In this document: piece after piece, positions 32,472 through 41,495 of the stretch | Position numbering within the stretch: the stretch's first letter is position 1 | How the letters are laid out: the number at the start of each line of letters is the position of its first letter | Assembly (NCBI RefSeq): GCF_900108185.1 | Contig: NZ_FNVA01000002.1 | Span: forward strand, 372,001 to 436,000 | From: Bryocella elongata | Lineage (GTDB): Bacteria > Acidobacteriota > Terriglobia > Terriglobales > Acidobacteriaceae | Length of the DNA: 64,000 nt | Direction: 5' to 3' | Position numbers and translations under genes: made by a program | Notes under the pieces: model-generated | Told to the model about the DNA's origin: nothing | The model's database searches: none | Seen by the model: only the letters and a program-made list of their open reading frames with translations

Positions 32472-33269
32472 CTACTCGACGAGGCTGAAGGTGTAGATCT
32501 TGCCGGAGCTTGCGGCGTTGCCCTGGGAGTTTGCTCCTGTGGGAGGAAGGAAGCCGTACTCGCCCTTGCCGATGGAGGCGGGCAGCGTGACCTGATAGAC
32601 GCGGGGAGCGATCTTCTTCGATTCGAACTCGACCGAATCGCGGTTAGCTCCGGTGGAGGAGTGGATGACGCCACCGGTCATGGAGCGGAACTCGCGATAG
32701 TTGCTGCCAGGCCGCAGGCGGAGGAGCTGATACTCGGTGGGGGACTGGCCTTCCATCAGGTAGATGATGACGTTGACCGGGGAGACGACCTTGAGCTTGC
32801 TGTCGGCGCCGTTGATGTTGCCGTTGAGGTCGCCCTTGACGATGCCGCCGGTCGCGAAGCTCTTGAGGACGCCACCGGTCTTGTAGTGGACGATCTCGCT
32901 GGCGACTTCATTCCACTGTCCGGTCTTGTCCTGGTAGTAGAGGCCGACGTCGGTGATGCCCGGCGGCAGCGCTGAGGCGGCTGCGACGGGTGCGGCAGCA
33001 GGGGCGGGTCCTGCGGGGTTCGCGTTCTTGGCGATCATCGCGCCAACGACGCGATCGGAGAGGCCGGCCTTCTTGAGGGCGATCATGGCATCCATGCCGG
33101 TATCGAAGTGGCCGGGGGACGCGGAGATGGTCTGGACGACGAGGTCGTCGCTGAGTCCGGCGTTGTGAAGCTTCAGGACGGCTGCGTTGTCCATCACCTG
33201 TTGCGCGAGAGCGACGCAGCCAGCGACGGAGAGGGCTGCGAGAAAGAGAGTGGCGCGAATCCTGAGCAT
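32472..33269 (-). CDS. Exported paralogous protein 2, possible lipoprotein
   Basis: Protein of 265 residues, similar along its length to the one downstream: NAAVLKLHNAGLSDDLVVQTI, GHFDTGMDAMIALKKAGLSDRVVGAMI, then TDVGLYYQDKTGQWNEVASEIV and SSGKIYTFSL. The signal peptide ends with SVAGC, which fits a lipobox (Cys18), while the paralogue lacks this cysteine. The pair looks like an old tandem duplication in which one copy became or stopped being lipid-anchored. Confidence 0.8.
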   Translation of the reverse strand: MLRIRATLFLAALSVAGCVALAQQVMDNAAVLKLHNAGLSDDLVVQTISASPGHFDTGMDAMIALKKAGLSDRVVGAMIAKNANPAGPAPAAAPVAAASALPPGITDVGLYYQDKTGQWNEVASEIVHYKTGGVLKSFATGGIVKGDLNGNINGADSKLKVVSPVNVIIYLMEGQSPTEYQLLRLRPGSNYREFRSMTGGVIHSSTGANRDSVEFESKKIAPRVYQVTLPASIGKGEYGFLPPTGANSQGNAASSGKIYTFSLVE

Positions 33270-33560
33270 CGTTTGAGCCTTCCGGAACAGGGAGTGGGAG
33301 ACAACACGCCGTGTGAGCAGCGGCTATCTCGATGGCCCGACTCTTTGCAACTTTTGAGTGCGGGAAGGATAGCATGCAGCTGTGGCGTTGCTGGAGGTTT
33401 CTGGCGGGGCGCGAAGGAGTTTTCCGCGAGCGGTTTCCGTGCTTCGGGGTGGCATTCCCACTGTCCCTGCCGCGACCCCCTGTGATACATTCAAAAAGTA
33501 CTGCCGCTGTTGCGGCGGTGCGCCGATAGAGGCTTTGGTCTTCATCGGTACGCGGGATGG

Positions 33561-33636
33561 GCTGGCGTAGCTCAGCTGGTAGAGCACCTGATTTGTAATC
33601 AGGCGGTCGGGGGTTCAAATCCCTTCGCCAGCTCCA
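33561..33636 (+). tRNA. tRNA-Thr (TGT)
   Basis: Full cloverleaf with acceptor GCTGGCG/CGCCAGC, D-arm GCTC/GAGC, anticodon stem CCTGA/TCAGG around TTTGTAA, T-arm GGGGGTTCAAATCCCTT and an encoded CCA. Anticodon TGT. Confidence 0.95.
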
Positions 33637-33813
33637 GTTTTAGCCGGTCCCGCGGCAAGAAGAGTTTGGTTGTACCTGCACGAAGTCCCCTTCCCCCGCA
33701 GTGTCCAACGAGCACAACTTCGATTCCAGCGAGATGTGCGGCCTTTGGCTGCGCGAAAGCAGGACGAAGGGTGCCGCGGGATGGCGGTTGGAGAGAGATC
33801 AGAGCGGGAAAGT

Positions 33814-33900
33814 GCACAGGTGGCCGAGTGGTTAATGGCAGCAGACTGTAAATCTGCCGCGTTATGCGCTACGGAGGTTCGAATCCTCCCCTGTGCACCA
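33814..33900 (+). tRNA. tRNA-Tyr (GTA)
   Basis: Class II tRNA of 87 bases with acceptor GCACAGG/CCTGTGC, anticodon loop CTGTAAA (GTA), a long variable arm and encoded CCA. Confidence 0.95.
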
Positions 33901-33950
33901 GTTTGAATGAGCGTGTACCGGGGCGACCCGGTGGTTGGTATGAGGGTGGC

Positions 33951-34233
33951 GTGGAAGCCAAACGAGGAAGCGAGGGATCGCTGAATCCAGCGGCGAGCCA
34001 AAGCCGGATGGTCATGGCGCTGGGGCTTTTGGTAGTCTTAGGACTGCTGGCCTGGTTCACGATTGATCCGAGCGCCACGCTGCACGTTCACGGGTATCAA
34101 AGCAGTCTGGTGTCGATTCAGGATCGCGACATTGAGCTGCGTTGGATACCGGAGTTGTTGTTGGGGATGTTTGGGTTCAGAATCGTGATGGCGCATCTGC
34201 GCGCGCGGCTGGAGTCCAGGCAGTCCCGGGAAA

Positions 34234-34238
<5 letters not shown>
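33951..34238 (+). CDS. Small membrane protein between tRNA genes
   Basis: GTG at 33951, with GAGGG five bases upstream, gives 95 residues. One membrane helix (MVMALGLLVVLGLLAWFTI) is followed by SATLHVHGYQSSLVSIQDRDIELRWIPELLLGMFGF and a basic tail. The reading frame is the only clear one in this gap, and its stop TGA (34236-34238) lies inside the tRNA-Thr(GGT) gene, so RNA processing would cut the message near its last codon. I do not know the family; it could be spurious. Confidence 0.5.
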
Positions 34239-34308
<70 letters not shown>

Positions 34309-34314
34309 GATTTT

Positions 34315-34405
34315 GGATTCGAGAGGCGAGATTCGGGATACGGGAGGAACGGTTGCCGCAGGCAAGACCTTTCTTTCGCATCTTCAATCTCGCCTCTCGC
34401 ATCTT
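34315..34405. repeat. Inverted word repeat between tRNA-Thr and tRNA-Gly
   Basis: GAGAGGCGAGATTCGGGAT on the left; AATCTCGCCTCTCGCATC on the right is its complement. GATTCGGGA-type units also occur at 6185-6226. Confidence 0.6.
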
Positions 34406-34437
34406 GTAACGCGGACGTGCTTGACGCGGCCGCATGG

Positions 34438-34512
34438 GCGGGAGTAACTCAGTGGTAGAGTCACAGCCTTCCAAGCTGTTGGTCGCGGGTTCGATTCCCG
34501 TCTCCCGCTCCA
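34438..34512 (+). tRNA. tRNA-Gly (TCC)
   Basis: Acceptor GCGGGAG/CTCCCGC, anticodon stem ACAGC/GCTGT around CTTCCAA, T-arm GCGGGTTCGATTCCCGT, encoded CCA. Confidence 0.95.
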
Positions 34513-34550
34513 GTGATTCAGAAGCTCCGAAGTAAGGACCAGACCAGCAA

Positions 34551-34913
34551 ATGTCTCAGCCGAACGCAGCCAGCACCTCTTGGAACGTCGACCGCACGAC
34601 AGCCCTTTATGAGCGCCCCGCGCTCGAGCCGCAGGATGTTGCGAGCTTCAATGCCGTCAAGGGCGACATTGAGACCTCGTTTTCGTCAGGGCAGGTGGCG
34701 CGGTTTCTGGAGTCGCTGACCCGCACAGGGCTGCGCATCCGTGAGTTCGAGTCGGTGGCCTCGGCCGGCAAGCTGGGGTTGCAGACGGCTCCGCTTTACG
34801 CGAAGCTCTCGGCCGGCGATCAGGGCCAGATCCGCGAGCTCTATCTCGCGAAGCTGGAGCAGGTCGATCCGGCGCTGCGCAAGAAGTTCTTCAAGCTCTA
34901 CGCCTACTACTGA
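34551..34913 (+). CDS. Hypothetical soluble protein (120 aa)
   Basis: ATG at 34551, 38 bases after the tRNA-Gly gene. The sequence is helical and charged (EPQDVASFNAVKGDIETSF, QVARFLESLTRTGLRIREFESV, DQGQIRELYLAKLEQVDPALRKKFFKLYAYY). I do not recognise the family. It occupies the place where tuf usually follows this tRNA group in other bacteria. No signal peptide or membrane segment. Confidence 0.75.
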   Translation: MSQPNAASTSWNVDRTTALYERPALEPQDVASFNAVKGDIETSFSSGQVARFLESLTRTGLRIREFESVASAGKLGLQTAPLYAKLSAGDQGQIRELYLAKLEQVDPALRKKFFKLYAYY

Positions 34914-35005
34914 GCGTAGCGGCTGGCTTCAGCTGATGTTGAAGCAGGCGGCTATTGCCAGCCGTGCTGGCCCTCATGGCGTAAACCCTTGATAGACTTG
35001 AGGGG

Positions 35006-36520
35006 ATGCCCTCTCAAAACCCAGTGCTCCCCTGGCGCTACCGTTCTGTAGCGCTCGGAATCGTCGTCGCCGGAGCTCTGGTGTGGAGTATCGCCCTGGG
35101 GCGATTCGATCCTTTCTATACCGACAATCCCTTCTTCTCTGTACCGGCTCTGCGTGCCTCACTGGGGTTCCCGTTTACCTACCAGGTAAGCGTTCATGCG
35201 CCGTTTGTGGACTCTCTGTGGGCGTACCACGGACCTTTGCTGCCGCACCTGCTCGCGGTGCTGTATCGCTGGTTTGGGTTCAGCCGGGCCATGGCGAGTG
35301 TTCCCAACTTCGTTGGTGGCTGGCTGGCGGCTCTTCTGCTGGTGGGCTTTCTCATCCGCCGTGGCTACGCACAGGCGTGCCTGATCTTCGCGGTGCTGTG
35401 GGTGGGGGACCGCGCGGTGCTGGAGATTCTCTACGCCCGGATGGAAGGGCTTGCTCTCCTGTTTGCGGCGATCGGGCTGATCCTGGCGGTGGAGGCGGCT
35501 GAATCGAGTTCGCGCCTGGCTGCGGCCCTGTGCGGGATCAGCTGTGGGCTTGCTCTGCTCAGCCATCCTTTGTGTGCGACGTTCTCCCTTGCTGCGGGTG
35601 GCTCGTTTCTGCTGCGGCGGCAGTTTGCGGTGGCGGCGTTCTTCGTCCTGGGACTCGCGCTGGATCTACTCCTGCTGCTGAAGCTGTGGGGATTTCGCCC
35701 GCATGATGCGGTGCGGCAGTTCCTGTGGCATGCGGGAATCAACCGGTCGGAGACGCACGGTCACGGCATCCGCTCGCTGCTGGGCGCACTGCGCTGGAGT
35801 GAGGGTTGGGTGGCGTGCCTGATCGTCTTTTCGATTGCGATGGCAATGGTGATTGGCGCGCGGAGCCGCACGGAGATGGCATTGGTCACAGGGACTGCGC
35901 TCGATCTGCAGTTCCTTGCGGCGTACTCCCTGTTTTCGGTTCCGCTGCTGTTCATGGGGGCGACCTTTCCTTACTACCTGGTGTATGCGTCGATCTGGCC
36001 GCTGCTGGCGCTGGCGGTTCTTCTGGAGCGGGAGTGGCCGAGGTGGCGGCTGGCGGCGGCGGTGCTGTTTGTGTTCTGGCTGGGATCGGTGGCCTGGAAC
36101 CTTTCGAGGCTGCGGGAGCAGTGGAAGTTTCATCGCGCCCTGAGCGCACATCTGCTTGTTGCGGAGGTGACGCGCGATGTTCCGGAGGCGGACGAGCTTA
36201 TGGTGGGTTCGGATCTGTACGCGATTCCTGTTGAGGCCGGGCATCGGCGCTTTGCGCTCGCCAGCCAGCTGTTCGAGCCGGAGTCGATCTGCGCGCACTG
36301 CTATCTGCTGGTTCGGCAAAGGGATCTGGACCTATTCCCCGAGTTTGCGAAGGCCGCTCTGGTGGGATCGCGGGAGATGCTGTACGACGGCCCGGTCTTC
36401 CCGGATGGGGGAGGCAGCCTGAATCTGGAGAAGGTTCTGCTGTTGGGGCCGGTTCGGGGATCTGCTGCTGTGTTGACGGGATCTGCCGGGTTCTGGGAAG
36501 GCGCTGGGCGGCCCAGGTAG
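35006..36520 (+). CDS. Polytopic membrane protein, GT-C glycosyltransferase-like
   Basis: Protein of 504 residues with about 10 membrane helices and no signal peptide. The layout, with a first periplasmic loop containing DPFYTDNPFFSVPALR, helices at regular spacing and a C-terminal extramembrane domain of about 120 residues, is that of GT39/ArnT/GT83-like lipid-linked sugar transferases. The usual Asp-Glu or Glu-x-Tyr motif of ArnT is not clear, so this is by topology. It lies between hypothetical and ribosomal genes, without a pathway context. Confidence 0.7.
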   Translation: MPSQNPVLPWRYRSVALGIVVAGALVWSIALGRFDPFYTDNPFFSVPALRASLGFPFTYQVSVHAPFVDSLWAYHGPLLPHLLAVLYRWFGFSRAMASVPNFVGGWLAALLLVGFLIRRGYAQACLIFAVLWVGDRAVLEILYARMEGLALLFAAIGLILAVEAAESSSRLAAALCGISCGLALLSHPLCATFSLAAGGSFLLRRQFAVAAFFVLGLALDLLLLLKLWGFRPHDAVRQFLWHAGINRSETHGHGIRSLLGALRWSEGWVACLIVFSIAMAMVIGARSRTEMALVTGTALDLQFLAAYSLFSVPLLFMGATFPYYLVYASIWPLLALAVLLEREWPRWRLAAAVLFVFWLGSVAWNLSRLREQWKFHRALSAHLLVAEVTRDVPEADELMVGSDLYAIPVEAGHRRFALASQLFEPESICAHCYLLVRQRDLDLFPEFAKAALVGSREMLYDGPVFPDGGGSLNLEKVLLLGPVRGSAAVLTGSAGFWEGAGRPR

Positions 36521-36568
36521 GGGATTGTGGGCCTGCCGTCAGTCGTTTGCAGCTGTGTGTCTGCCCAT

Positions 36569-36598
36569 TTGCCGCGTTCGGCCCTGATGGGGCATAAT
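36569..36598 (+). promoter_or_regulatory. Possible promoter of rpmG
   Basis: TTGCCG (36569-36574), 18 bases, CATAAT (36593-36598). Confidence 0.4.
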
Positions 36599-36659
36599 GT
36601 TAGGAGCAGGTCGTTGCCTGACCGCTCTGCTTCCGTACACACAATTCAGGATTTGGTCT

Positions 36660-36680
36660 GCAGGGGCCAATAAGCCCTGC
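36660..36680 (+). promoter_or_regulatory. Leader hairpin before rpmG
   Basis: GCAGGG, GCCAATAAG, CCCTGC. No U-run, so not a plain terminator; may be a leader structure. Confidence 0.3.
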
Positions 36681-36766
36681 GTCGCGGCGTGTTCAGTCCG
36701 AAAGGAAATGGGCAAGCTGCTTGCCGGTCGAAGTGATCGGTCACGATAAAGGAAAGGAAATACCCA

Positions 36767-36916
36767 ATGCGCGAAATCGTAACCCTCCAGTGCCCGGTCT
36801 GCAAGAACCGGAACTACTCGACGACGAAGAACAAGAAGACCACCACCGGCCGTCTCGAGTTCAAGAAGTTCTGCAACACGTGCCGCGAGCATACGCCGCA
36901 CAAGGAAACGAAGTAA
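36767..36916 (+). CDS. rpmG: 50S ribosomal protein L33
   Basis: A short gene of 49 residues: [20 protein letters not shown] to [14 protein letters not shown] and CNTC form the zinc ribbon of the C+ type of L33, so it needs zinc. GGAAAGGAAA lies upstream of the ATG. It stands before tRNA-Trp, secE, nusG and rplK, the usual bacterial order. Confidence 0.95.
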   Translation: MREIVTLQCPVCKNRNYSTTKNKKTTTGRLEFKKFCNTCREHTPHKETK

Positions 36917-36918
36917 GG

Positions 36919-36990
36919 CGAGGGCCCAGCGTCCAGGGCCCGGGGTTCAGTGAAGTTGCGCATGGTCGCCTTCTGAACCCTAGCCCTGCC
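36919..36990. repeat. Word repeat with inverted arms after rpmG
   Basis: GAGGGCCCAGCGTCCAGGGC, CCGGGGTTCAG, spacer, CTGAACCCTAGCCCTG. Same words as the repeats in rsmI and thiL; here the arms pair. Confidence 0.6.
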
Positions 36991-37009
36991 CACTGAGGCC
37001 TTGCTCCCT

Positions 37010-37085
37010 GGGGGAGTAAGCTCAACGGTTAAACTGTCGGTCTCCAAAACCGAACTTCTCGGTTCGAATCCGAGCTCCCCCGCCA
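37010..37085 (+). tRNA. tRNA-Trp (CCA)
   Basis: Acceptor GGGGGAG/CTCCCCC, anticodon stem TCGGT/ACCGA around CTCCAAA, T-arm ending in GTTCGAATC, encoded CCA. Confidence 0.95.
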
Positions 37086-37169
37086 GATTGAACCGCCCGA
37101 CTTCAGTACTCTGGAAGCCGTAAGCGGCAGGAATACGTATCAGCATCACGCAGCATCAGGAGTAAGGCC

Positions 37170-37433
37170 ATGTCGAAGACGGCCGTAGCAGAGACACACG
37201 AAGAAGGAACCGCGGTGGAGCAGGCCCTTTCCGGCCCAGCCCGCCTGGTGCAGTTCTTCAAAGACACGCGTCAGGAGATGCGCAAGGTCGTCACGCCGAC
37301 GCGCAATGAAGTGCAGTCGACGACGATCATCGTGATCGCGACGGTCTTCGTCTTTGCGGCGTACTTCGCCCTGATCGATGCCACGCTGGGCCATGGCGTG
37401 GATCAACTGATCGTGAAGCTGACCAAGCACTAA
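37170..37433 (+). CDS. secE: Preprotein translocase subunit SecE
   Basis: Protein of 87 residues with one membrane helix (TIIVIATVFVFAAYFALID) after the conserved amphipathic segment FFKDTRQEMRKVVTPTRNEV. Single-helix SecE is the common form outside Enterobacteria. It belongs to the SecYEG channel. Its place before nusG is the standard one. Confidence 0.95.
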   Translation: MSKTAVAETHEEGTAVEQALSGPARLVQFFKDTRQEMRKVVTPTRNEVQSTTIIVIATVFVFAAYFALIDATLGHGVDQLIVKLTKH

Positions 37434-37543
37434 AGCCGGACGGCGCCCCGGAAGGTAAGGGGACGCCGCCAATTCCACCCTGGGCGGAACCGCGGAAGAG
37501 CCAAGCCGCGAAATACCCTCGGCGCGAGAGAGCAGAGAAGCTG

Positions 37544-38209
37544 ATGGCAGACGAATTCGATAACGAGCAGGCCGAGAACCTCGAGGCAGAAGAGCTTGTA
37601 GCTGAGGCCACCGAGGGCGAGGGCATTCCCATCCCTGCCGAAGAGACGGCTGAAGCCGCTCCGGCGCCTGAGAACCCGTTCAAGTGGTACATCATCCACG
37701 CGTACTCAGGCTTTGAGCGCAAGGTCAAGGAGTCGCTGGAGTCGCGCGTGCGTGCGTACCGCCTTGAGGACAAGGTCGGCCGCATCGAGATTCCGACCGA
37801 GCCCACCACCGAGATGCGTAACGGCAAGAAGTACACGATCGATCGTGTGTTCCTTCCGGGCTACGTGTTTGTGGAGATGGCGCTCGACAATGATATGTGG
37901 CACGTGGTGAAGAACACCCCGCGCGTCACAGGCTTTCTGCAGACGGGCGACCAGCCGAATGCGCTGAGCGAGGCTGAGGTCAACGCCATGCTCAACCGCT
38001 CGGATGCGACCAAGGAAAAGCCGAAGCTCAAGCTCAAGTTCAGCAAGGGCGAGCAGGTTCGGATTACCGATGGCCCGTTTGCAAACTTCAACGGCGCGGT
38101 GGACGAGGTCAACGAAGACAAGCAGACCCTGAAGGTCATGGTCTCGATCTTCGGACGTCCGACGCCGACCGAGGTCAGCTTCGCTTCTGTCGAGAAGGCC
38201 GAAGAGTAG
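37544..38209 (+). CDS. nusG: Transcription elongation/antitermination factor NusG
   Basis: Protein of 221 residues. The NGN domain starts at NPFKWYIIHAYSGFERKVKESLESRV after an acidic N-terminal extension of about 40 residues rich in Glu/Ala (EQAENLEAEELVAEA). The KOW motif is FSKGEQVRITDGPFANFNGAVDEVNEDK near the C-terminus. It binds RNA polymerase and S10/Rho. The acidic extension is longer than in E. coli NusG. Confidence 0.95.
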   Translation: MADEFDNEQAENLEAEELVAEATEGEGIPIPAEETAEAAPAPENPFKWYIIHAYSGFERKVKESLESRVRAYRLEDKVGRIEIPTEPTTEMRNGKKYTIDRVFLPGYVFVEMALDNDMWHVVKNTPRVTGFLQTGDQPNALSEAEVNAMLNRSDATKEKPKLKLKFSKGEQVRITDGPFANFNGAVDEVNEDKQTLKVMVSIFGRPTPTEVSFASVEKAEE

Positions 38210-38445
38210 CGAGCGCGGGGCGCTCGTTAGCGCTTCGCGTTAGCAATCGTTAGCGCGCTTGTGCGCGGTAGCGAACAGAGTTTTGGGAGATACAGCCCGG
38301 CCGCTTCACCGGACCTTCTAACTCCCACTTGCAGTAGACGACGCTGGTTACGGAGCTTCGCGCTTCGACTGACGTCAGGATGACAATTCAATTGTGAGGT
38401 GCTCGCCGGCCAAAGGCCGCGTGCACGCAAAGAAGGACTAGGAAG
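38210..38445. other. nusG-rplK spacer with repeats
   Basis: 236 bases, longer than the usual spacing. Three GCGTTAGC/CGTTAGC words stand at 38220-38260, and a family B-like copy (CTTCGCGCTTCGACTGACGT then CAGGATGACA) at 38354-38385. No gene is seen. Confidence 0.5.
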
Positions 38446-38883
38446 ATGGCACCGAAGAAGATCAATGGCTACGTCAAGCTGCAGATCATTGCAGGCAAGG
38501 CGACTCCCGCTCCCCCGGTAGGCCCGGCGCTCGGTCAGGCGCAGGTCAACATCATGGAGTTCTGCAAGCAGTTCAACGAGCGCACCAGCAAGGATCCGGC
38601 TGTCGCGGGCATGACCGTTCCGGTTGTGATCACCGTGTACTCGGACCGCACGTTCTCGTTCATCACCAAGACCCCTCCGGCTCCGGTTCTTCTGCTGAAG
38701 GCTGCTGGCATCCCGAAGGGCTCCGGCACCCCGAACAAGGACAAGAAGGGCAAGGTCACCGAAGCGCAGATCCTCGAGATCGCCAAGGTGAAGATGCCTG
38801 ATATGAATGCTGCTTCGATCGAGGCTGCGGCGAAGACGATTCGCGGCACCGCCCGCTCGATGGGCATCGATGTCGTCGCGTAA
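38446..38883 (+). CDS. rplK: 50S ribosomal protein L11
   Basis: Protein of 145 residues: [41 protein letters not shown] at the N-terminus and [25 protein letters not shown] at the C-terminus are the L11 signatures. L11 forms the GTPase-associated centre with 23S rRNA. Normally rplA follows directly; here a terminator and a minus-strand gene follow instead. Confidence 0.95.
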   Translation: MAPKKINGYVKLQIIAGKATPAPPVGPALGQAQVNIMEFCKQFNERTSKDPAVAGMTVPVVITVYSDRTFSFITKTPPAPVLLLKAAGIPKGSGTPNKDKKGKVTEAQILEIAKVKMPDMNAASIEAAAKTIRGTARSMGIDVVA

Positions 38884-38905
38884 GCGATAGCATTTTCGTA
38901 GATCA

Positions 38906-38943
38906 AAGGCGTCCGGAGCTTATGCTCCGGACGCCTTTTTATT
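38906..38943 (+). terminator. Rho-independent terminator after rplK
   Basis: AAAGGCGTCCGGAGC, TTAT, GCTCCGGACGCC, TTTTTAT. Strong; ends the secE-nusG-rplK unit. Confidence 0.9.
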
Positions 38944-38963
38944 TGTGGCGAGCTTGTCGTGCA

Positions 38964-39602
38964 TTATGGCGTGGGGATGATCTCACCGTCGGTGAGGAGT
39001 TCGCGGCGCAGGCGCAGGGCGGCGGCCAGGGAGCGTACGTCGCGACGCCAGCGGGGCAGGATGAAGGTCATCAGCAGGCCTTCGAGCTGAGAGAGGATGC
39101 CGACACCGAGACCTACGGTGAGCAGAGCTCCGGCGACGGCGAGCAGGATGTCGGGGCCCTCGTCGGCGGTGAGCGCGGCGACGACGCCCAGGGAGATGAG
39201 CAGTCCGGCGAGCTTGGAGAGGAAGGCGTGGTAGCTGGAGGGCCTTCGGAAGCGGGCGAGGTCGGCGATGAAGCGCAGGGCCTCGAGCGCGATCATGGCG
39301 CCGACGACGGGGCGGTAGATGTCCCAGAGGTCCGGGCACTCGAGCGCGAAGGCATAGCCGGCGCCGAGGTAGAAGATGATGTCGGTCATCGAGTCGGTGA
39401 GGCGGAGGGCGTCGGTGTCGGTCTTCCAGCGCCGGGCGAGGGCGCCGTCGAAGATGTCGGAGACGAGGCCGACGACGACCATGGAGGCGAGCGCGGGGCC
39501 GCTCCAGCCAGAGGCCTGGCAGAGGACCAGCACGGGGCCGAGCAGGCCGCGACCAAGGGCGAGACACCAGGGAAAGAGGCGGCGGAGATTGAGCATGCGC
39601 AT
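38964..39602 (-). CDS. CDP-alcohol phosphotransferase
   Basis: ATG at 39602, with AAGGAG upstream, gives 212 residues; the longer frame to 39800 is not needed. The catalytic motif D49-x2-D52-G53-x2-A56-R57 ... D70-x3-D74 is present, but the glycine expected at position 66 is leucine. Six membrane helices follow. It transfers a phosphoalcohol from CDP to an acceptor alcohol, as in PgsA or PssA. Substrate unknown; the missing glycine suggests an unusual one. Confidence 0.85.
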   Translation of the reverse strand: MRMLNLRRLFPWCLALGRGLLGPVLVLCQASGWSGPALASMVVVGLVSDIFDGALARRWKTDTDALRLTDSMTDIIFYLGAGYAFALECPDLWDIYRPVVGAMIALEALRFIADLARFRRPSSYHAFLSKLAGLLISLGVVAALTADEGPDILLAVAGALLTVGLGVGILSQLEGLLMTFILPRWRRDVRSLAAALRLRRELLTDGEIIPTP

Positions 39603-39956
39603 GGGGCGCTCCTTTGGACTTCGTGGCAGGGGCTGTTCCGGCGGAGAACAGCCTACGTCTGCAATGAAGCCAGCGTAGGAGCGCGCGCGAGGCGGCGCGG
39701 GGGCTTGTATTTCAGTTTCAGGAGTGACACAGAAGGACAGCGGAACAGCAGAACAGTTGAGCAACCAGCATGGGGCGGGCGTAAGGCGGGTGATCGTCAA
39801 GACTGAAGGGGGTGAGCGATCTTGCGCGTGGAAGCAGCGAGGCAGGTCCTTCGACTTCGCAGGTCGCCGCTTCGCGCCGACCTGCTCCGCTCAGGATGGC
39901 GGCTGATCCGTTCCTCTCGGATGACGGCTTATCTGCTTCGGTCGGGATGACGGAGT
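39603..39956. other. Repeat-rich intergenic region
   Basis: 354 bases without a gene. Holds an AACAGCAGAACAG-type repeat (39730-39758; compare 21895-21920 after the M23 gene) and family B copies around 39845-39899 and 39904-39953, the latter with the TCGGGATGACGGAG ending. Confidence 0.55.
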
Positions 39957-40973
39957 CTATCTCTCGGAAGTCACCGGCTCGCCATGGGTGCGGAGGAAGT
40001 CGAGACTGGGGTCGGCGATGAGGGGGAAGATGATGTGGAGCGGGCCGGCCGGGAGTTGCGGCAGGGCGGCGGTGGGGGCGTCGCAGAGGATGCCGGCAGC
40101 CTGGTCGAGGCCACGGTGCCACCCCCGGACCGTAGAGTCGCGGAAGAGGAGCTGATCTTCGCTAAGGCCGGCCGAGGTGAGCATGGTTCGGGCCGTATCC
40201 CGGAAGGTGGGCCAGTGAGAGACGACGGCGATCAGGTAGCCGGCGGCCTGTCCGAGGCGGGGTTCGAGCCAGCCGCGGGCAGAGGTGATCTGGAGGGTGT
40301 GGAGCTCGATGCCGGAGGGTAGCGCGGCGCGCACGGCGCGTTCCTGGCTGGGGCGGCAGAGCGGGACGGCGCCGGTGAGGTGCTGGGCAGCGTTCTCGTC
40401 GAGGTCGGCGGCGGTGCAGCTGATGACGGGAAACCGGGTGACCGCGGCGATCTCAGCCTGGAGAATCCTCACGGCGGCGGGGTCGGGGTCGATGAGCAGG
40501 AAGTGGCTGGGTGGCGGGGCAGCGAGCCACTCGGCGACGCGGCCGCGCACCTCGGAGAACGGAACGTCCAGATCTCGCGCGAGCCGGAAGACGTGGGCGA
40601 TGGCGTGGTCGAGCTGCTGCTTCGGGGTTGAAGGGCGGTCGGTCTGGGGACGGACGTAGACTCCTCCACCGCGCCGGTGCTCGGTCCAGCCGGTGCGTTC
40701 CAGCTGGCGGTACCCGGCGCTGACGGTGTTGGGATGGATGGCGTAGCGGCGCGCGAGCTCGCGGGTGGACGGGAGGCGGTCGCCGGCTTTGAGGTCGCCG
40801 GCGAGGATCGCGAGCTCGACCTGGGTGGTGAGCTGCTGGTAGAGCGGGACATCGCTTCCGGGGGCAAACCAGAGTCGCACAGGACCTCTCGAGCGGGACA
40901 AGGTGGATTGTAGCTGGCCGGGGCGGGCCGCCGAAGCGGGTGCCTCCAGGAAATACAGCGCTGCTGCGTTCAT
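39957..40973 (-). CDS. GntR-family regulator (YhcF-like HTH with long C-terminal domain)
   Basis: The wHTH is at VPLYQQLTTQVELAILAGDLKAGDRLPSTRELARRYAIHPNTVSAGYRQLERTGW. GTG at 40880 with GAGAGG before it would start just ahead of it (307 residues); ATG at 40973 adds 31 poorly conserved residues. The C-terminal 200 residues have no aminotransferase or FadR features I can recognise; a long alpha/beta part with QLTGAV and IPFPLIADPS-like segments suggests a ligand domain. The target is unknown; the gene lies divergently from the Tad operon. Confidence 0.8.
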   Translation of the reverse strand: MNAAALYFLEAPASAARPGQLQSTLSRSRGPVRLWFAPGSDVPLYQQLTTQVELAILAGDLKAGDRLPSTRELARRYAIHPNTVSAGYRQLERTGWTEHRRGGGVYVRPQTDRPSTPKQQLDHAIAHVFRLARDLDVPFSEVRGRVAEWLAAPPPSHFLLIDPDPAAVRILQAEIAAVTRFPVISCTAADLDENAAQHLTGAVPLCRPSQERAVRAALPSGIELHTLQITSARGWLEPRLGQAAGYLIAVVSHWPTFRDTARTMLTSAGLSEDQLLFRDSTVRGWHRGLDQAAGILCDAPTAALPQLPAGPLHIIFPLIADPSLDFLRTHGEPVTSER

Positions 40974-41495
40974 GAGGTGGGGTGCGTGATACGTCGCGTC
41001 AGGAGGTAACGGTACCGGCCATCGCGGCTCGAAGTTGAGGGAATCTGTGACTTAAATCCTGCCGGGGAAACTCATTGGTAACGGCACCGAGGTGCCGAAG
41101 GGCGGTTGCTGGTCTACAACGCAGGACGGTTCTTCTGCGAAATCCCCCGTTTGGTCCATGCGAAAAGGATTCGACACCGGCAATCGTTCCAGATTGGAAT
41201 CTGAAGCAAACAGAGATGTTTCCGGAGGGAAAGTTGCCTTCGGGGCGTGCGGTACAGGGTACTTGAGAGCGGAGAGCGCTGCTGTTGAGCTCATCGAGAC
41301 GACGTTGGTAACCGATGTGTAGGTTACGAAACCGCTCGTCTGGCTTGCCCTAAACGCTCTGGGTGAGTAACCCGAAGCGGTGATTGAGAGTTCCGGAGGT
41401 CACCTCTAGTCTCGGTTCCAGTAAGAGGGCTCGTCGCACCCGCAGTAGATGTCGCCATCACCCCCAAACCCCAAGTTTCCCCAAGGAGAACACCG
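40974..41495. promoter_or_regulatory. Upstream region of the Tad operon
   Basis: 522 bases between the divergent GntR gene and flp. No gene seen. GGTAACGGTACCGG at 41005-41018 recurs as GGTAACGGCACCG at 41077-41089, which also forms the hairpin CGGCACCGAGGTGCCG (41082-41097). A third GGTAAC...GTTACG pair is at 41307-41327. No clear sigma-54 or sigma-70 promoter can be named. GGAGG stands before the flp ATG. Confidence 0.4.
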
